Source: a virus. From it: a DNA stretch of 64,000 bases. The stretch is taken from IMG/VR virus record IMGVR_UViG_3300021379_000006, positions 53,830 through 117,829 of that record; one strand, given 5' to 3'. The notes under the pieces were generated by a model, which made no database searches, was not told the origin of the DNA, and saw only the letters and a program-made list of their open reading frames with translations. Positions within the stretch are counted from its first letter, which is position 1; every line of letters begins with the position of its first letter. The position numbers and the translations under genes are program-made. Below, piece by piece: positions 31,973-41,103 of the stretch.

Positions 31973-34900
31973 AGCATCATTATTAAAACCACCTACTGGT
32001 ATTTCAGATTGATCACCGCTAAGGTCAGCCCAACCCAATCCAGTGATATATCCAGCACCGTTAGTTAACTGATTATTGTTTGTAGGTATTGTAGTGCTAT
32101 TAAACGCATTAGATCCAAATGTGTAAGTCTGATTAGTAGCACCGCTTACGGCAAACGTAAGGGTATTACCAGACCTTGTAATACCATTAAGGTAATAGTT
32201 TGTGTCTGAGTTAGTAACCGTTTCTGTAGCGGAGGTTATTGCTGTTACATGGCCGTTAGAGTCAAGCGTAATGTCTTGAATATAAGTACGTCCAGAATTG
32301 TTTACAGAACTAGCGGCTGTAATGCTTGGGTGAGCTGTAAGGTATCCAGCACTTGAATGGTCACCCCAACCATATGCAGTTTTAAAGTTTTGAATGTTAG
32401 TCTTGGTAAGTGTTTCACCATCTAATGTAAGTTGATCACCTCTTAAATATGCAGTTTTTCTTGCTGCCCATCCACCAGACCAGTTACCTGTTTCAGAATT
32501 AATTTCAAGACCTTGTTCTGCATTTAAGTAAATATATTCTGCAGTCTGACCTGTAGCATAAGAATGACTTTCACCAGCACTAAGAATTAATTGTTGACCA
32601 TTACCTTTAATGTATCCATTAATTGTAAGAGCGCCTGTAAAAGTATCATTAGCATTACTTCTTAAAAATGCAGTACTATCAAGACCATCAAGTAAATTTG
32701 AATCCGCAGCCTTGCCAGAAGTTGTAAGATATCCACTAAACGTAGGTAATACTTCATTGTCTATTCTGTCATCTGTATGACTTATTGCATCAGCCAAAGC
32801 ACTAGCTGCACTACCAGCTGGATCAAATGCAGAAGTATCCTGATATGCAGCTGAACCAAATATTTCAGCAAATCTTTTTCTGCGTTCTGCACCATTGTCA
32901 AGAAGAATTAATTCATCCACTCCTGTATCAACTGCTGCAGTCATATCTGTAAACTCAGATAAATCAAGTGTAATGTTTGGTGTTGTAGTTCCGTTTGAAA
33001 TATCAAGACCCGTACCCACTGTCACGGAAGTTACTGTACCACTTGTTGTTGTGTATCCAGCATCATTAGTCCACTGGGATATATTACCGGACTTATTAGT
33101 TAGTGTATCTGTAGAAGACGCAGTTATAAAACCATAAGTATTATTCCAACCAGTATTACCATCTGTAATATAACCAGCACTTGCATGATCTCCCCAAGAA
33201 TATGCTGTGTTCCAGTTTGTAGAGTTGCCACCTGTAGTTACAATTTCACCCGTTATTGTTATACCGGTAGACGTTGTTGTAAGCTTCTGCCCGGCATTGT
33301 GGTATAATCTGACACCTGCATTTTCAGTCCATTGAATCAGCCAATCAGCATTTTGATCGTCATAAATACCTCCTGTTGTTCCATCGCCCATTAATGAGAA
33401 TATGAACTCATTAGATGTATTGCCTATTTGAAGACCACCCCAACTAGAGGTGTTGCTATTGATATATAGCAAATCAGCCCTATCTGAAGATTCAGTTAGT
33501 GTAACTTTAGAACCAATGTTAATTGTATTTGTGCTAAATGAAGAAGGAACTCCAGTAATATACCCAGCACCATTGGTTAGCTGGTTGTTATTTGTAGGAA
33601 TAGCTGGCAACACTTCATTGTCAATACGTTGATCAACTGCATCAGCAGATCCCGCTGCATCAAATCTACTATCTAAATCTCTAGTACCTACTGCAGTAAC
33701 GTGACCATATCCATCTACAGTAATATCTTCTATAACAATTCCGTTATTACTACCTCCATAAGCACCAGATAAAGTAGATGTATCATCATGGCTAATACTA
33801 ATAGTTACGTTACTAGAAGCATTAGCTGTAAATGTACCAGATCCTCCAAGAGCACCCGTACCTTGTACAGTAAGAGTTGCATTATTAACTGTAGGAATAT
33901 TAGATGTAAGAGCTACAGTACCAGAAGCATTTGGTAAAGTATAAGTTCTATCAGCTGTTAAAGTGCTGGCTAATAATAATCCTTCATATGCATCTGCTGC
34001 ACTACCTTCAAACAAAATACCGTTTGATGTAGAAACAACTTCAACTTGATCAGTAACCGTTGTACCTGTAACAGTAAGATTACCATTAATGGTCATACCT
34101 GCAAATGATGGAGAGTCAGATGTTCTTAAATGTTGATTAAGTGCATCAGCATATCCGTTATCTGTAAATCTTCCATCTAGATCAACGGTAAGATCTCCAA
34201 GACCTTGCCTTGTTAATGTAAGTACACCGTTGCTTGTACTAAAACTAGCACCTGTTATATAGTTGTTCGTATTGGTATCTGAAGATGAAATTTCTAGTGT
34301 ATTTGTTCCAGCATCATAACTAACACCAGTAGCACCAGCACCTGTTACAATTAATGTATCACCAGATGCAATAACCTCAGTCGCAGAACCATCACTAATT
34401 CTCCAACCACCATAATTATCAGCAGTTGCAGATCCTGTATATCCTAAGTTTGCAAGAGTAAGTGTTCTAGTGCTATGTGATGTAATAACACCATCGGTCA
34501 TATAAATATTATCAACTACTGTTGCACCTGAAGTAATAATATCAGAATCAGTACCAATTACAGTATTACCGCTAGATGTTACATAACCTGCAGCAGCGTG
34601 ATCGCCCCAACCATATGCAGTATTCCAATTTGAAATGTTAGTTGCTGTAATACCAGCTGCAGCAGAAGCACTAAATATAGGATCTGTTTCTGTGTATGAT
34701 GTTAGATATCTGCCATCAAGATCTACAGATGCTCCAGCATTACCAACACCAGTTAATGATAAAATACCATTACCCGTATTAAATGAAGCACCATTAATAT
34801 AATCTATATCATTAGTGTCTGTATTTGTGTCTGTGGAGGTAATTGTTACTGTACCTCCAGCACTGTAGCTGAGGGAAACATTTGAACCTGCCACCAGGTT

Positions 34901-35233
34901 TAAGTCTCCCCCAGACTGTACAGTTGTTCTTTGAGTCCCATTAGTTTTGAGATTCCAAGAACCATAGTTATCGTAATTATGAACATGGCTAGATAAAGCA
35001 TATCTACCATCAAGATCAACAGTCTGATCTGTAGCACCGGACACAGTTAAGGTTAAAACACCATTTCCTGTGTTAAAAGAGGCACCACTCAAATAATAAT
35101 TAGAGGAAGCTGTAACACTTTGAAATGTTACATTTCCATTACCGTCAGTTGTCAATACTTGACCATTGGAGCCATCAACTGTTGGCAGCTGATATGCTCC
35201 GTGGTCTATAGCAGATAAAAATTTAATAGCCAT
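31964..35233 (-). CDS. Repetitive tail fibre protein, truncated by frameshift, 1089 aa
   Basis: Opens MAIKFLSAIDHGAYQLPTVD, a typical phage fibre start. It then consists of recurring beta modules: ASFNTGNGVLTLT or GILSLT, DLDGRY, AYGWGDHxxAGY, NNQLTNGAGYIT, DSNGHVTA. Such repeats are common in trimeric fibres of Bacteroidota phages. The ORF stops at GGFNNDAGT where a repeat should continue as GYLTAHP; the missing C-terminus is in the next frame (31587-31972). The C-terminus usually carries the receptor-binding tip or the trimerisation element, so as written the protein would lose it. Host recognition is the likely role. Confidence 0.8.
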   Translation of the reverse strand: MAIKFLSAIDHGAYQLPTVDGSNGQVLTTDGNGNVTFQSVTASSNYYLSGASFNTGNGVLTLTVSGATDQTVDLDGRYALSSHVHNYDNYGSWNLKTNGTQRTTVQSGGDLNLVAGSNVSLSYSAGGTVTITSTDTNTDTNDIDYINGASFNTGNGILSLTGVGNAGASVDLDGRYLTSYTETDPIFSASAAAGITATNISNWNTAYGWGDHAAAGYVTSSGNTVIGTDSDIITSGATVVDNIYMTDGVITSHSTRTLTLANLGYTGSATADNYGGWRISDGSATEVIASGDTLIVTGAGATGVSYDAGTNTLEISSSDTNTNNYITGASFSTSNGVLTLTRQGLGDLTVDLDGRFTDNGYADALNQHLRTSDSPSFAGMTINGNLTVTGTTVTDQVEVVSTSNGILFEGSAADAYEGLLLASTLTADRTYTLPNASGTVALTSNIPTVNNATLTVQGTGALGGSGTFTANASSNVTISISHDDTSTLSGAYGGSNNGIVIEDITVDGYGHVTAVGTRDLDSRFDAAGSADAVDQRIDNEVLPAIPTNNNQLTNGAGYITGVPSSFSTNTINIGSKVTLTESSDRADLLYINSNTSSWGGLQIGNTSNEFIFSLMGDGTTGGIYDDQNADWLIQWTENAGVRLYHNAGQKLTTTSTGITITGEIVTTGGNSTNWNTAYSWGDHASAGYITDGNTGWNNTYGFITASSTDTLTNKSGNISQWTNDAGYTTTSGTVTSVTVGTGLDISNGTTTPNITLDLSEFTDMTAAVDTGVDELILLDNGAERRKRFAEIFGSAAYQDTSAFDPAGSAASALADAISHTDDRIDNEVLPTFSGYLTTSGKAADSNLLDGLDSTAFLRSNANDTFTGALTINGYIKGNGQQLILSAGESHSYATGQTAEYIYLNAEQGLEINSETGNWSGGWAARKTAYLRGDQLTLDGETLTKTNIQNFKTAYGWGDHSSAGYLTAHPSITAASSVNNSGRTYIQDITLDSNGHVTAITSATETVTNSDTNYYLNGITRSGNTLTFAVSGATNQTYTFGSNAFNSTTIPTNNNQLTNGAGYITGLGWADLSGDQSEIPVGGFNNDAGT

Positions 35234-35277
35234 GTCTTAATATTCAGATTTATACAAATCTAATAATTATTCTAAAA

Positions 35278-37218
35278 TTATGCTCCCGCATACATTATAG
35301 AAACAAAAATGTCATTAGCATGTGGTCCAGCTAATCTTGCTTCTACATCATCAATTGATACTTGAACAGTGTCAATCATCAATTGCTCTCCAGTTACAGT
35401 ATCAAAGTAACTTACAATAATAGGAGCAGCAGCACCTTGGCTTACACCAAATGCAGTACCAAAGCCATGAGCAATGGCCTGTACCGGAGTACCAGCAGGA
35501 ATAACATCATTTACTCTTACTCTTGATTGTCTGTCAGCAACCATGTCGCTAGCAGCTTTAGGAGTAACAGCACGTGAAGTATCAGTACCAGTAATTGCTT
35601 CAGCAGAAGTTGCTAATTCAACAACACCTTTTGCACTAGTAGTAGCATTATCACCAGAAATAGTAATAGCTGCAGTTTCAGAACCCGAACCAGTTACAGA
35701 AATACCATTAGAACCAGATGCAGTAGCAACGTAGTTACCAGTAGTATCAGTACCAAGAGCAACAGAGTTAGCTTGTACACCATCAACACTTACAGTAAGA
35801 GTTACGTTAGCAGAACCATCAATAGATACAGAACCAGAAGCATCACCACCAAGAGTAATAGTTCTAGCTGTTGCCCAGGCTGAGGCTGTATCAGCATTTC
35901 CTTCTAAATCACCAATAAATGCATTAGCACGTACATCATAACTAGCACCAAAATCCCATCTATCAATAGCTTCATCCCAAACTAAACTTACATTAGCAGA
36001 TGTACCACGCTCAACTTCAAAACCTGCATTTTGAGAAGGAGCACCTGTCTCATCAGAATTTAAAGTAATAATTGCATCACCAATATTAACTTGATTTGAG
36101 TTAACAGTAGTTGTAGTACCATTTACAGTCAAGTTACCAGGAATAATAACGGTAGATGTACCACCAGCAAGAGTCAAGCTATTTGCACCAATAGAAGCAC
36201 CAATAGTTCTGTTACCGGCAGCAAAATCTAATTCAGTTAAACCAGCAATAGAAGTTGAAGTACCACCTAAAGCTACAGTTGTAGAACCAAATGTTACGTC
36301 ATTGTTTGCAAGTGCACTATTAGGTACGTTTGATAAACCAAGAGTGATTGTTCCACTTGTAGTAATAGGAGATCCTGAATCTACATCAATACCATCTGTA
36401 CCAGCAATAGCTACAGAAGTAACAGTACCAGTAGTAGCAGTAAATGGTAAATCACTAATTGCAAAACGTTCTGCATTTCCTGAGTCATTATTAGAAACAA
36501 GGAAAGACCAATCTGGTTGTATAGCAATACCTCTTGAGTCTGTGGCAGCAACAACAACGTTATCTGTACCTAGGTAATCAACATTTAATGTTACACTACT
36601 ACCCAATGCTACAGTACCGCCATCCTGCAAACCTTTACCAGCAATAATTTCAACTGAGTCATTAGCTAATGAACTGTTAGGAACGTTAGAAAGACCAATT
36701 GCAATAGTACCTGAAGTAGTAATAGGGCTACCAGAAATAGTAACACCGCCAGAACCAGAAGCAGCAACGCTTGTTACAGTACCAGAGTTGTTAGAGAATG
36801 GTAAGTCAGCAACAAGACCTTTCTTAACATTATTGTCTGTTGCATCGTGGTATACAATAGTATCTTCATAACTAATATCTGTACCTTCAAGGTCTGTAGC
36901 AGAATCAATAAAGTTGTTTGTGCCAGCATAATCAAGAGAGATAGTACCAGATACTGCACCTGAAGTACCAGAAGCACTACCAGTAAGACCAGTACCACTT
37001 GATACAGATACAGAAGTAATATCACCTGACGCAGAAACCCATCCCGATCCATCAAATACTTCTAACGAACCCGTTGATGAGTTGTAAATAATCTGACCCG
37101 CTGTAGGACTTGCAGGTCTTGTTGCAGTGGTAAGAGTATGTATTACAGCATTCTGTAACTCGTACCCTTGCATGTCAATGTTTAATGTCTCTAAATGAGA
37201 CAAATACTTAAGAGCCAT
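35278..37218 (-). CDS. Tail fibre-type protein, 646 aa
   Basis: Starts MALKYLSHLETLNIDMQGYE and soon has a phage-fibre signature RPASPTAGQIIYNSSTGSLE. The body is Ser/Thr/Gly-rich beta repeats (SVSSGTGLTGSASGTSGAVS, GSPITTSGTIAIGLSNVPNS twice) with a module LGGDASGSVSIDGSANVTLT as found in other fibre proteins. The C-terminal ~90 residues are a distinct domain (AKGVVELATSAEAITGTDTS, then RVNDVIPAGTPVQAIAHGFG). Codon choice is more G/C-ended than in the neighbours, suggesting high expression. An inverted repeat AGATTT/AAATCT with a 4-nt loop lies in the 44-nt spacer before the next fibre gene. Confidence 0.78.
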   Translation of the reverse strand: MALKYLSHLETLNIDMQGYELQNAVIHTLTTATRPASPTAGQIIYNSSTGSLEVFDGSGWVSASGDITSVSVSSGTGLTGSASGTSGAVSGTISLDYAGTNNFIDSATDLEGTDISYEDTIVYHDATDNNVKKGLVADLPFSNNSGTVTSVAASGSGGVTISGSPITTSGTIAIGLSNVPNSSLANDSVEIIAGKGLQDGGTVALGSSVTLNVDYLGTDNVVVAATDSRGIAIQPDWSFLVSNNDSGNAERFAISDLPFTATTGTVTSVAIAGTDGIDVDSGSPITTSGTITLGLSNVPNSALANNDVTFGSTTVALGGTSTSIAGLTELDFAAGNRTIGASIGANSLTLAGGTSTVIIPGNLTVNGTTTTVNSNQVNIGDAIITLNSDETGAPSQNAGFEVERGTSANVSLVWDEAIDRWDFGASYDVRANAFIGDLEGNADTASAWATARTITLGGDASGSVSIDGSANVTLTVSVDGVQANSVALGTDTTGNYVATASGSNGISVTGSGSETAAITISGDNATTSAKGVVELATSAEAITGTDTSRAVTPKAASDMVADRQSRVRVNDVIPAGTPVQAIAHGFGTAFGVSQGAAAPIIVSYFDTVTGEQLMIDTVQVSIDDVEARLAGPHANDIFVSIMYAGA

Positions 37219-37257
37219 AATTGTTTTTTTTATTTATTACTTAATTTTTTGTTGCTA

Positions 37258-37779
37258 TTAATTCAAGTAAGCTGTCCCAGCAACAGGAATAGCAAACTGT
37301 ATTCTTACCGTATTGTTATTTGTGTAATCAATCTCACCCATAATATCTGCCCCTGTAAGATCTTCTAGTCTTACTGAAGGTTTTTTATTTAGATTATGAT
37401 TGATAATCCATGTTGTACTTGCTGTTGGTTGATCATGTACGTAACTAAGATCTTTTTCATCTTCTAATGCAGTAGTTTCAAGAATCTCAATTCTTTTAAT
37501 TAATGCATCAATGTCAGCGCTTGTCCAAGAAGTTACACCATTCTCTGTAGGAGTTTGGCAAACAATTATACTTTCTGTTGTTGTTTTCAATTCTTCACTA
37601 GCTGTTTTAACTACAAGTTTTAGATCATCCCAATCACACAATTCTTTATCTATAGTAGCAGACTCCATGTCAAGTAGACAACATGGGTCCATACCATATC
37701 TAAGAGATACAAAGTTTTTGTATACAGCATTAGCAAACTTTTTTTCTATCTCTATCTTTTTAATTAAAGCTGTGTCCAT
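37258..37779 (-). CDS. Fibre-associated protein with C-terminal phage beta domain, 173 aa
   Basis: The N-terminal half is helical with two Cys pairs (GMDPCCLLDMESATIDKELC). From about residue 113 a beta domain begins: DLSYVHDQPTASTTWIINHN, LNKKPSVRLEDLTGADIMGE, and NNNTVRIQFAIPVAGTAYLN. I know this C-terminal pattern from many phage head or tail fibre proteins, where it ends the chain. The gene starts 1 nt after the stop of the 43-aa Cys-rich gene and lies 39 nt before the 646-aa fibre gene. A head-fibre or tail-fibre connector role is probable. Confidence 0.7.
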   Translation of the reverse strand: MDTALIKKIEIEKKFANAVYKNFVSLRYGMDPCCLLDMESATIDKELCDWDDLKLVVKTASEELKTTTESIIVCQTPTENGVTSWTSADIDALIKRIEILETTALEDEKDLSYVHDQPTASTTWIINHNLNKKPSVRLEDLTGADIMGEIDYTNNNTVRIQFAIPVAGTAYLN

Positions 37780-37780
37780 T

Positions 37781-37912
37781 TTACTTTTTTGTTGCAGTCT
37801 GCAGAGTAGCTTCGTATTGACTCAAACATGTTTTATGAACAGTTGAACCATCTGATGCTTTAGTCTTTTGACATCCGCAGCTAAACGCTTTGTTACATTT
37901 CTTACAAGTCAT
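37781..37912 (-). CDS. Tiny Cys-rich (zinc-ribbon-like) protein, 43 aa
   Basis: Minus-strand frame from ATG at 37912 to TAA at 37781. The protein begins MTCKKCNKAFSCGCQKTKAS and has a later Cys in KTCLSQYE, giving Cys at residues 3, 6, 12, 14 and 29. It fits exactly between two genes, with its stop 1 nt before the next ATG, which supports it being real. The CxxC...CxC pattern suggests metal binding. It parallels the Cys-rich start of the 187-aa protein at 27426. Function unknown. Confidence 0.68.
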   Translation of the reverse strand: MTCKKCNKAFSCGCQKTKASDGSTVHKTCLSQYEATLQTATKK

Positions 37913-37932
37913 AATGTTGGTTTATTTATAGT

Positions 37933-38484
37933 TTAACATCCTACAGTCTTACATGAAATCTTTTGAAGTCTTTTCTTTGCATAACTATACAAAGCCATAC
38001 CTTCATCTGGACTATTACAGTATTCTGTTTTTGCAACAGCTGCATCTATAACAGTTCTGATATATTTCATTTCATCAATAAGATCTTTTCTTTCACTATG
38101 AGGTTCGCACGCTTTAACATCAATGTCACATAATGTGTTGTAGTATAATGTTAGTAAGTTAGTGATTCTCAAATGGTTATATTCCACATATACTTTATCT
38201 CCAGGAGATACGCTATATTTTATGATATAAATACCATCTGCTAATGCTGTTCTCATTGTACCACAATTTTCTGTTTGTGTACCCAAAAGACAACCATTTA
38301 AATTTAGATCAAACTGAGGATCAACTTTAATAAGAACAGGAGCATTGTACCCCGGTGATGTAACCAATAGCTCACCACAATCTACATCTAACTTAGATGT
38401 GTATTGGCTAGTATCTTTAATGCTTAGAATCTCACAATTAGCTACTGTGGGAACTTCTAAACTTAATATATGCTTATCGGCCAT
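37933..38484 (-). CDS. Conserved virion-module protein, 183 aa
   Basis: The N-terminal ~110 residues are beta-type (HILSLEVPTVANCEILSIKD, LIKVDPQFDLNLNGCLLGTQ). The C-terminal part is helical (LIDEMKYIRTVIDAAVAKTE) and ends in a short Cys-containing tail. It is the first gene of a new unit: a terminator lies just upstream at 38545-38583 and a promoter-like element at 38519-38530. Genes of this shape next to fibre genes in crAss-like phages are thought to be head- or tail-fibre attachment proteins. That role is inferred from context only. Confidence 0.66.
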   Translation of the reverse strand: MADKHILSLEVPTVANCEILSIKDTSQYTSKLDVDCGELLVTSPGYNAPVLIKVDPQFDLNLNGCLLGTQTENCGTMRTALADGIYIIKYSVSPGDKVYVEYNHLRITNLLTLYYNTLCDIDVKACEPHSERKDLIDEMKYIRTVIDAAVAKTEYCNSPDEGMALYSYAKKRLQKISCKTVGC

Positions 38485-38518
38485 AATATTTCTAATTAAA
38501 TAAATAATGTACTACATA

Positions 38519-38530
38519 GATAATATACTA
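38519..38530 (-). promoter_or_regulatory. Late promoter-like element upstream of 183-aa gene
   Basis: Minus-strand TAGTATATTATC, 10 of 12 matches to TTGTATATTATA. It lies directly downstream of the terminator at 38545-38583 and 35-46 nt before the ATG at 38484, the expected place for a new promoter. Inferred. Confidence 0.45.
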
Positions 38531-38544
38531 AAAAAAGCTGACAT

Positions 38545-38583
38545 TATAAAATAAAAAGGGTGAGAGATTTCTCCCCCACCCTT
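38545..38583 (-). terminator. Intrinsic terminator after 408-aa structural gene
   Basis: On the minus strand AAGGGTG pairs with CACCCTT (38577-38583 with 38556-38562). A GAG/CTC inner pair and an ATTT loop lie between them, and TTTTTATTTTAT follows the stem. It lies 23 nt after the stop of the 408-aa gene. Confidence 0.85.
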
Positions 38584-38605
38584 CTATATCTATGGTCAGT
38601 GTTTC

Positions 38606-39832
38606 TTACTGATCAATTGAAGTTTCTCTAGCAATTGGATTACCAGAAGAATTTGCCGCGGTCACCAATGCATCTAACAAGGCTTCAACTTGACCTTGTG
38701 TTTCTGCATCATCACATCTAACAAAAATCTCGTATACATACTGATCATTGTCAAATACGCTTGTTGCATTATTCAAACGTGGAATGCTGTGTTGTACGTA
38801 GTAAGTTTTGTACAAAGCGCTACGGTCTACAGCAGAAATGATTTCCTCAGACCCTTCAATCTCACGCATACGGAAAGCATCCATGTTTCCTTGGTGGAAA
38901 GGAGCTTGACCGTAAGACTCAGTCAATAAAAGTTGTCTCAATACACTTTCACCTTGAGTTTGTTTCATTGTACCAGGAGTAGCTTCAGCAACACCACAGT
39001 CATTACAAGGATCACCAGTTTCATCAAGCAAAGAAGCTACCAATTGGATAGGCTCTTTACCGTAGTAATCACGAGTATCAAAAGTACAATCACCAAACTT
39101 AGTGTCAACGTAAGCACCTTCAAACATAATCTTAGCAGAAACATCGTCACCTACTGGATCAGTTGAAGCAACGTAAGTACCGTCTAATACGTCAGCAATG
39201 CTGTAAACAGTTACAACACCAGCAACAGATACAGAGATACCACCGCCAGTTTTTTCTTTAACAAAAGGAGCAATGATTGGGTCAGCCAAAAGCATTTTAC
39301 CCATCTTAGCAAGTGCTACTGCAGGATCAAGGTATTCTTGACCATCTACACAACACAATCCAGGTACATCACCGTCAGCAGCGTCACCAGCAGAATCACC
39401 AATAGCGTAAGCATTGTGGTTCAAGAAACGCAAAGCAGGAGCACCTTTAACGTCCAAACGGAGCATTAAAACACTACCACATGGGTGACACTTAGGACCA
39501 ACTTCAATAGAAGCAGTTGCAGCTGTAGCATCAACACAGCTAGACTCCCATACTCTTGTCAAGTATTTTGGGTTGATTCCTTTTGATTTTACAGATTCTC
39601 CATAACCACCATGGTGTTTGTTACCACCAATAGTGTCACTTGAATGAAGAGAACCTTGTACTAAATAAGCCATTCCAGGTACAGGGAAAGCACCAGCTGC
39701 ATGAGCAGTCCAGTCATCACCATCTACCAAGGCCAATTGACCTGCAGCTAAATCTGCAGTCTTAGTTCCATCAGCAGCATCAGCTGATACCGCTAAAAAG
39801 CTTTTATAAAAAGCATGATTAAAATAAGCCAT
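38606..39832 (-). CDS. Probable major structural protein (head/collar decoration type), 408 aa
   Basis: The sequence is Ala/Gly/Asp-rich and well balanced (MAYFNHAFYKSFLAVSADAA, VPGMAYLVQGSLHSSDTIGG), with Cys pairs (KCHPCGSV, GLCCVDG, DPCNDCG). It has its own promoter-like element (39883-39894), its own strong terminator (38545-38583) and a codon choice visibly richer in C/G-ended codons, like the major capsid gene. This points to high expression. I do not recognise a fold; in crAss-like gene order, a head auxiliary, collar or fibre-base protein is expected between connector and fibre genes. The assignment as an abundant virion protein is an inference. Confidence 0.68.
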   Translation of the reverse strand: MAYFNHAFYKSFLAVSADAADGTKTADLAAGQLALVDGDDWTAHAAGAFPVPGMAYLVQGSLHSSDTIGGNKHHGGYGESVKSKGINPKYLTRVWESSCVDATAATASIEVGPKCHPCGSVLMLRLDVKGAPALRFLNHNAYAIGDSAGDAADGDVPGLCCVDGQEYLDPAVALAKMGKMLLADPIIAPFVKEKTGGGISVSVAGVVTVYSIADVLDGTYVASTDPVGDDVSAKIMFEGAYVDTKFGDCTFDTRDYYGKEPIQLVASLLDETGDPCNDCGVAEATPGTMKQTQGESVLRQLLLTESYGQAPFHQGNMDAFRMREIEGSEEIISAVDRSALYKTYYVQHSIPRLNNATSVFDNDQYVYEIFVRCDDAETQGQVEALLDALVTAANSSGNPIARETSIDQ

Positions 39833-39882
39833 TTTTAAAAAAATTTAGGTTTAACAAATAAATACTGTGCTTAGTGCACACA

Positions 39883-39894
39883 TATAATATACAA
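39883..39894 (-). promoter_or_regulatory. Late promoter-like element upstream of 408-aa gene
   Basis: Minus-strand TTGTATATTATA, identical to the element at 29906-29917, 51-62 nt before the ATG at 39832. It sits in an 82-nt AT-rich gap that also holds a GTGCACTAAGCAC inverted repeat. Inferred promoter of a highly expressed gene. Confidence 0.58.
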
Positions 39895-39914
39895 TATTTC
39901 TTTTATTATTCCAA

Positions 39915-40391
39915 TTAACTGAGAAATAATAGTTTATACTTAGCTGTATTTATCTGATCTTTTATTAGATCTAGATTATTTACAACTTCTGTATGAGGCA
40001 TTACCTTCTGCAAATCTGCAATCTGCATTGACAATGTTCTCATATATTCTACTGCTCCATCTACACTCAATAGTCTTACAGGAGCTTTATCTGGATAATT
40101 AAGCAGAACCTCACAAGCACCTTGATATCCTTCTGCAATTGTGTCTGCTAAACCAGGTAATGCATCATAGATTTCATTCAGTGCAATATGCTGAGCGTAA
40201 GATCCATCTCCTGTAACTTGTAAATGTAGTTTATGAAAGCTGGTAGCAGCATTCATAATTTCAACAACTAAATCAGCTGTCATTCCATCTACCTCTTTCA
40301 TTTCAGCTGATCTTTCTTTCATAGCCATTTTAGTAGCCGGTCTAGATAAACCTTTAGAAGCTTCTTTTCTTAATGTTCTTTTATTTTCCAT
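39915..40391 (-). CDS. Ferritin/Dps-like fold protein (DUF5856-like), 158 aa
   Basis: After a basic start (MENKRTLRKEASKGLSRPAT) the core reads ATSFHKLHLQVTGDGSYAQH, IALNEIYDALPGLADTIAEG, then YQGACEVLL. The His-x2-His, QH-x3-NEIYD and D-x3-E spacing resembles a four-helix ferritin-like site, as in phage proteins of the DUF5856 type. Not every ferroxidase ligand can be confirmed by eye. It sits in the connector module, its start overlapping the stop of the 233-aa gene. It may be a virion protein or an iron- or DNA-protecting protein expressed late. Confidence 0.6.
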   Translation of the reverse strand: MENKRTLRKEASKGLSRPATKMAMKERSAEMKEVDGMTADLVVEIMNAATSFHKLHLQVTGDGSYAQHIALNEIYDALPGLADTIAEGYQGACEVLLNYPDKAPVRLLSVDGAVEYMRTLSMQIADLQKVMPHTEVVNNLDLIKDQINTAKYKLLFLS

Positions 40392-41092
40392 TAGTTATTT
40401 CTTTCAGCAGATTGTTGATTAATTGAATACTGATTAAAGTTTTCAATATCACCAGCAATTAAGGAAGCAGTTTCATCTAATAATAATTCTACAATGTCAT
40501 CTTTAAACTCACATTCTACATCCACAAGTGTTTGAGCACCGGTGTAGGGGTTTTGACAACCCGCTATTTCTATATTAACGGGTTGTCTATAGTAAGTTAA
40601 AATAACATCTGTAATATCAAACTCTCTTCTATATACTCTTACATTATTACCCAACCATGTACAGAATGTCTCACCCCAATCATAATCAGGTCTTTTAAGA
40701 GGATCTCTCATTATTAAATCAACATTAGCTTCTTCAGACAAATAAACAGTCATTGATCTTGGATCAGGACAACACTCACTTGTAGCATAGGCAGAAATTC
40801 TTTTGTATTCCATATAATTATCTGGAATACTGCTAGATTCAAAATACCTATCTTCTTGAGAACCAGGTAAGTTAGATTCTTCTAAAAGAATTTGTAAATC
40901 ATCAATTCTTCTTTTAGACATCTCATCACCTTCACGGTATAAATTATTTCCGTGTAATTGACGCCTTACCCATTCAATCTGAGCTTTGTTAAATGCCTCT
41001 ACAATTTGCCAGCATTCTATATTATCATAGTCATTACTAGCAAGCTTGTTAAGCCTTTGTTTTAATTTAATTTGTAGAGTTTGATTATTCAT
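40391..41092 (-). CDS. Ring/head-tail adaptor-type protein, 233 aa
   Basis: Begins MNNQTLQIKLKQRLNKLASN, then DYDNIECWQIVEAFNKAQIE and WVRRQLHGNN. This N-terminal helical signature is familiar from a crAss-like connector (ring) protein. The central region is beta-rich with Cys (SECCPDPRSMTVYLSEEANV). The C-terminus returns to a helix (DDIVELLLDETASLIAGDIE). It lies immediately after the 338-aa gene (11 nt) and overlaps the ferritin-like gene by one base. It probably sits under the portal; the exact ring position is not decided here. Confidence 0.72.
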   Translation of the reverse strand: MNNQTLQIKLKQRLNKLASNDYDNIECWQIVEAFNKAQIEWVRRQLHGNNLYREGDEMSKRRIDDLQILLEESNLPGSQEDRYFESSSIPDNYMEYKRISAYATSECCPDPRSMTVYLSEEANVDLIMRDPLKRPDYDWGETFCTWLGNNVRVYRREFDITDVILTYYRQPVNIEIAGCQNPYTGAQTLVDVECEFKDDIVELLLDETASLIAGDIENFNQYSINQQSAERNN

Positions 41093-41103
41093 TATCTAAT
41101 GTG

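Noticed and set aside
31960-31980. Programmed ribosomal frameshift in the fibre gene
   Set aside because: No slippery heptamer or downstream hairpin was found; a one-base deletion explains the data better.
32000-37000. Repeated DNA in fibre genes as CRISPR or transposon repeats
   Set aside because: Repeats are in frame, diverged and code for recurring fibre modules; no spacers of constant length.
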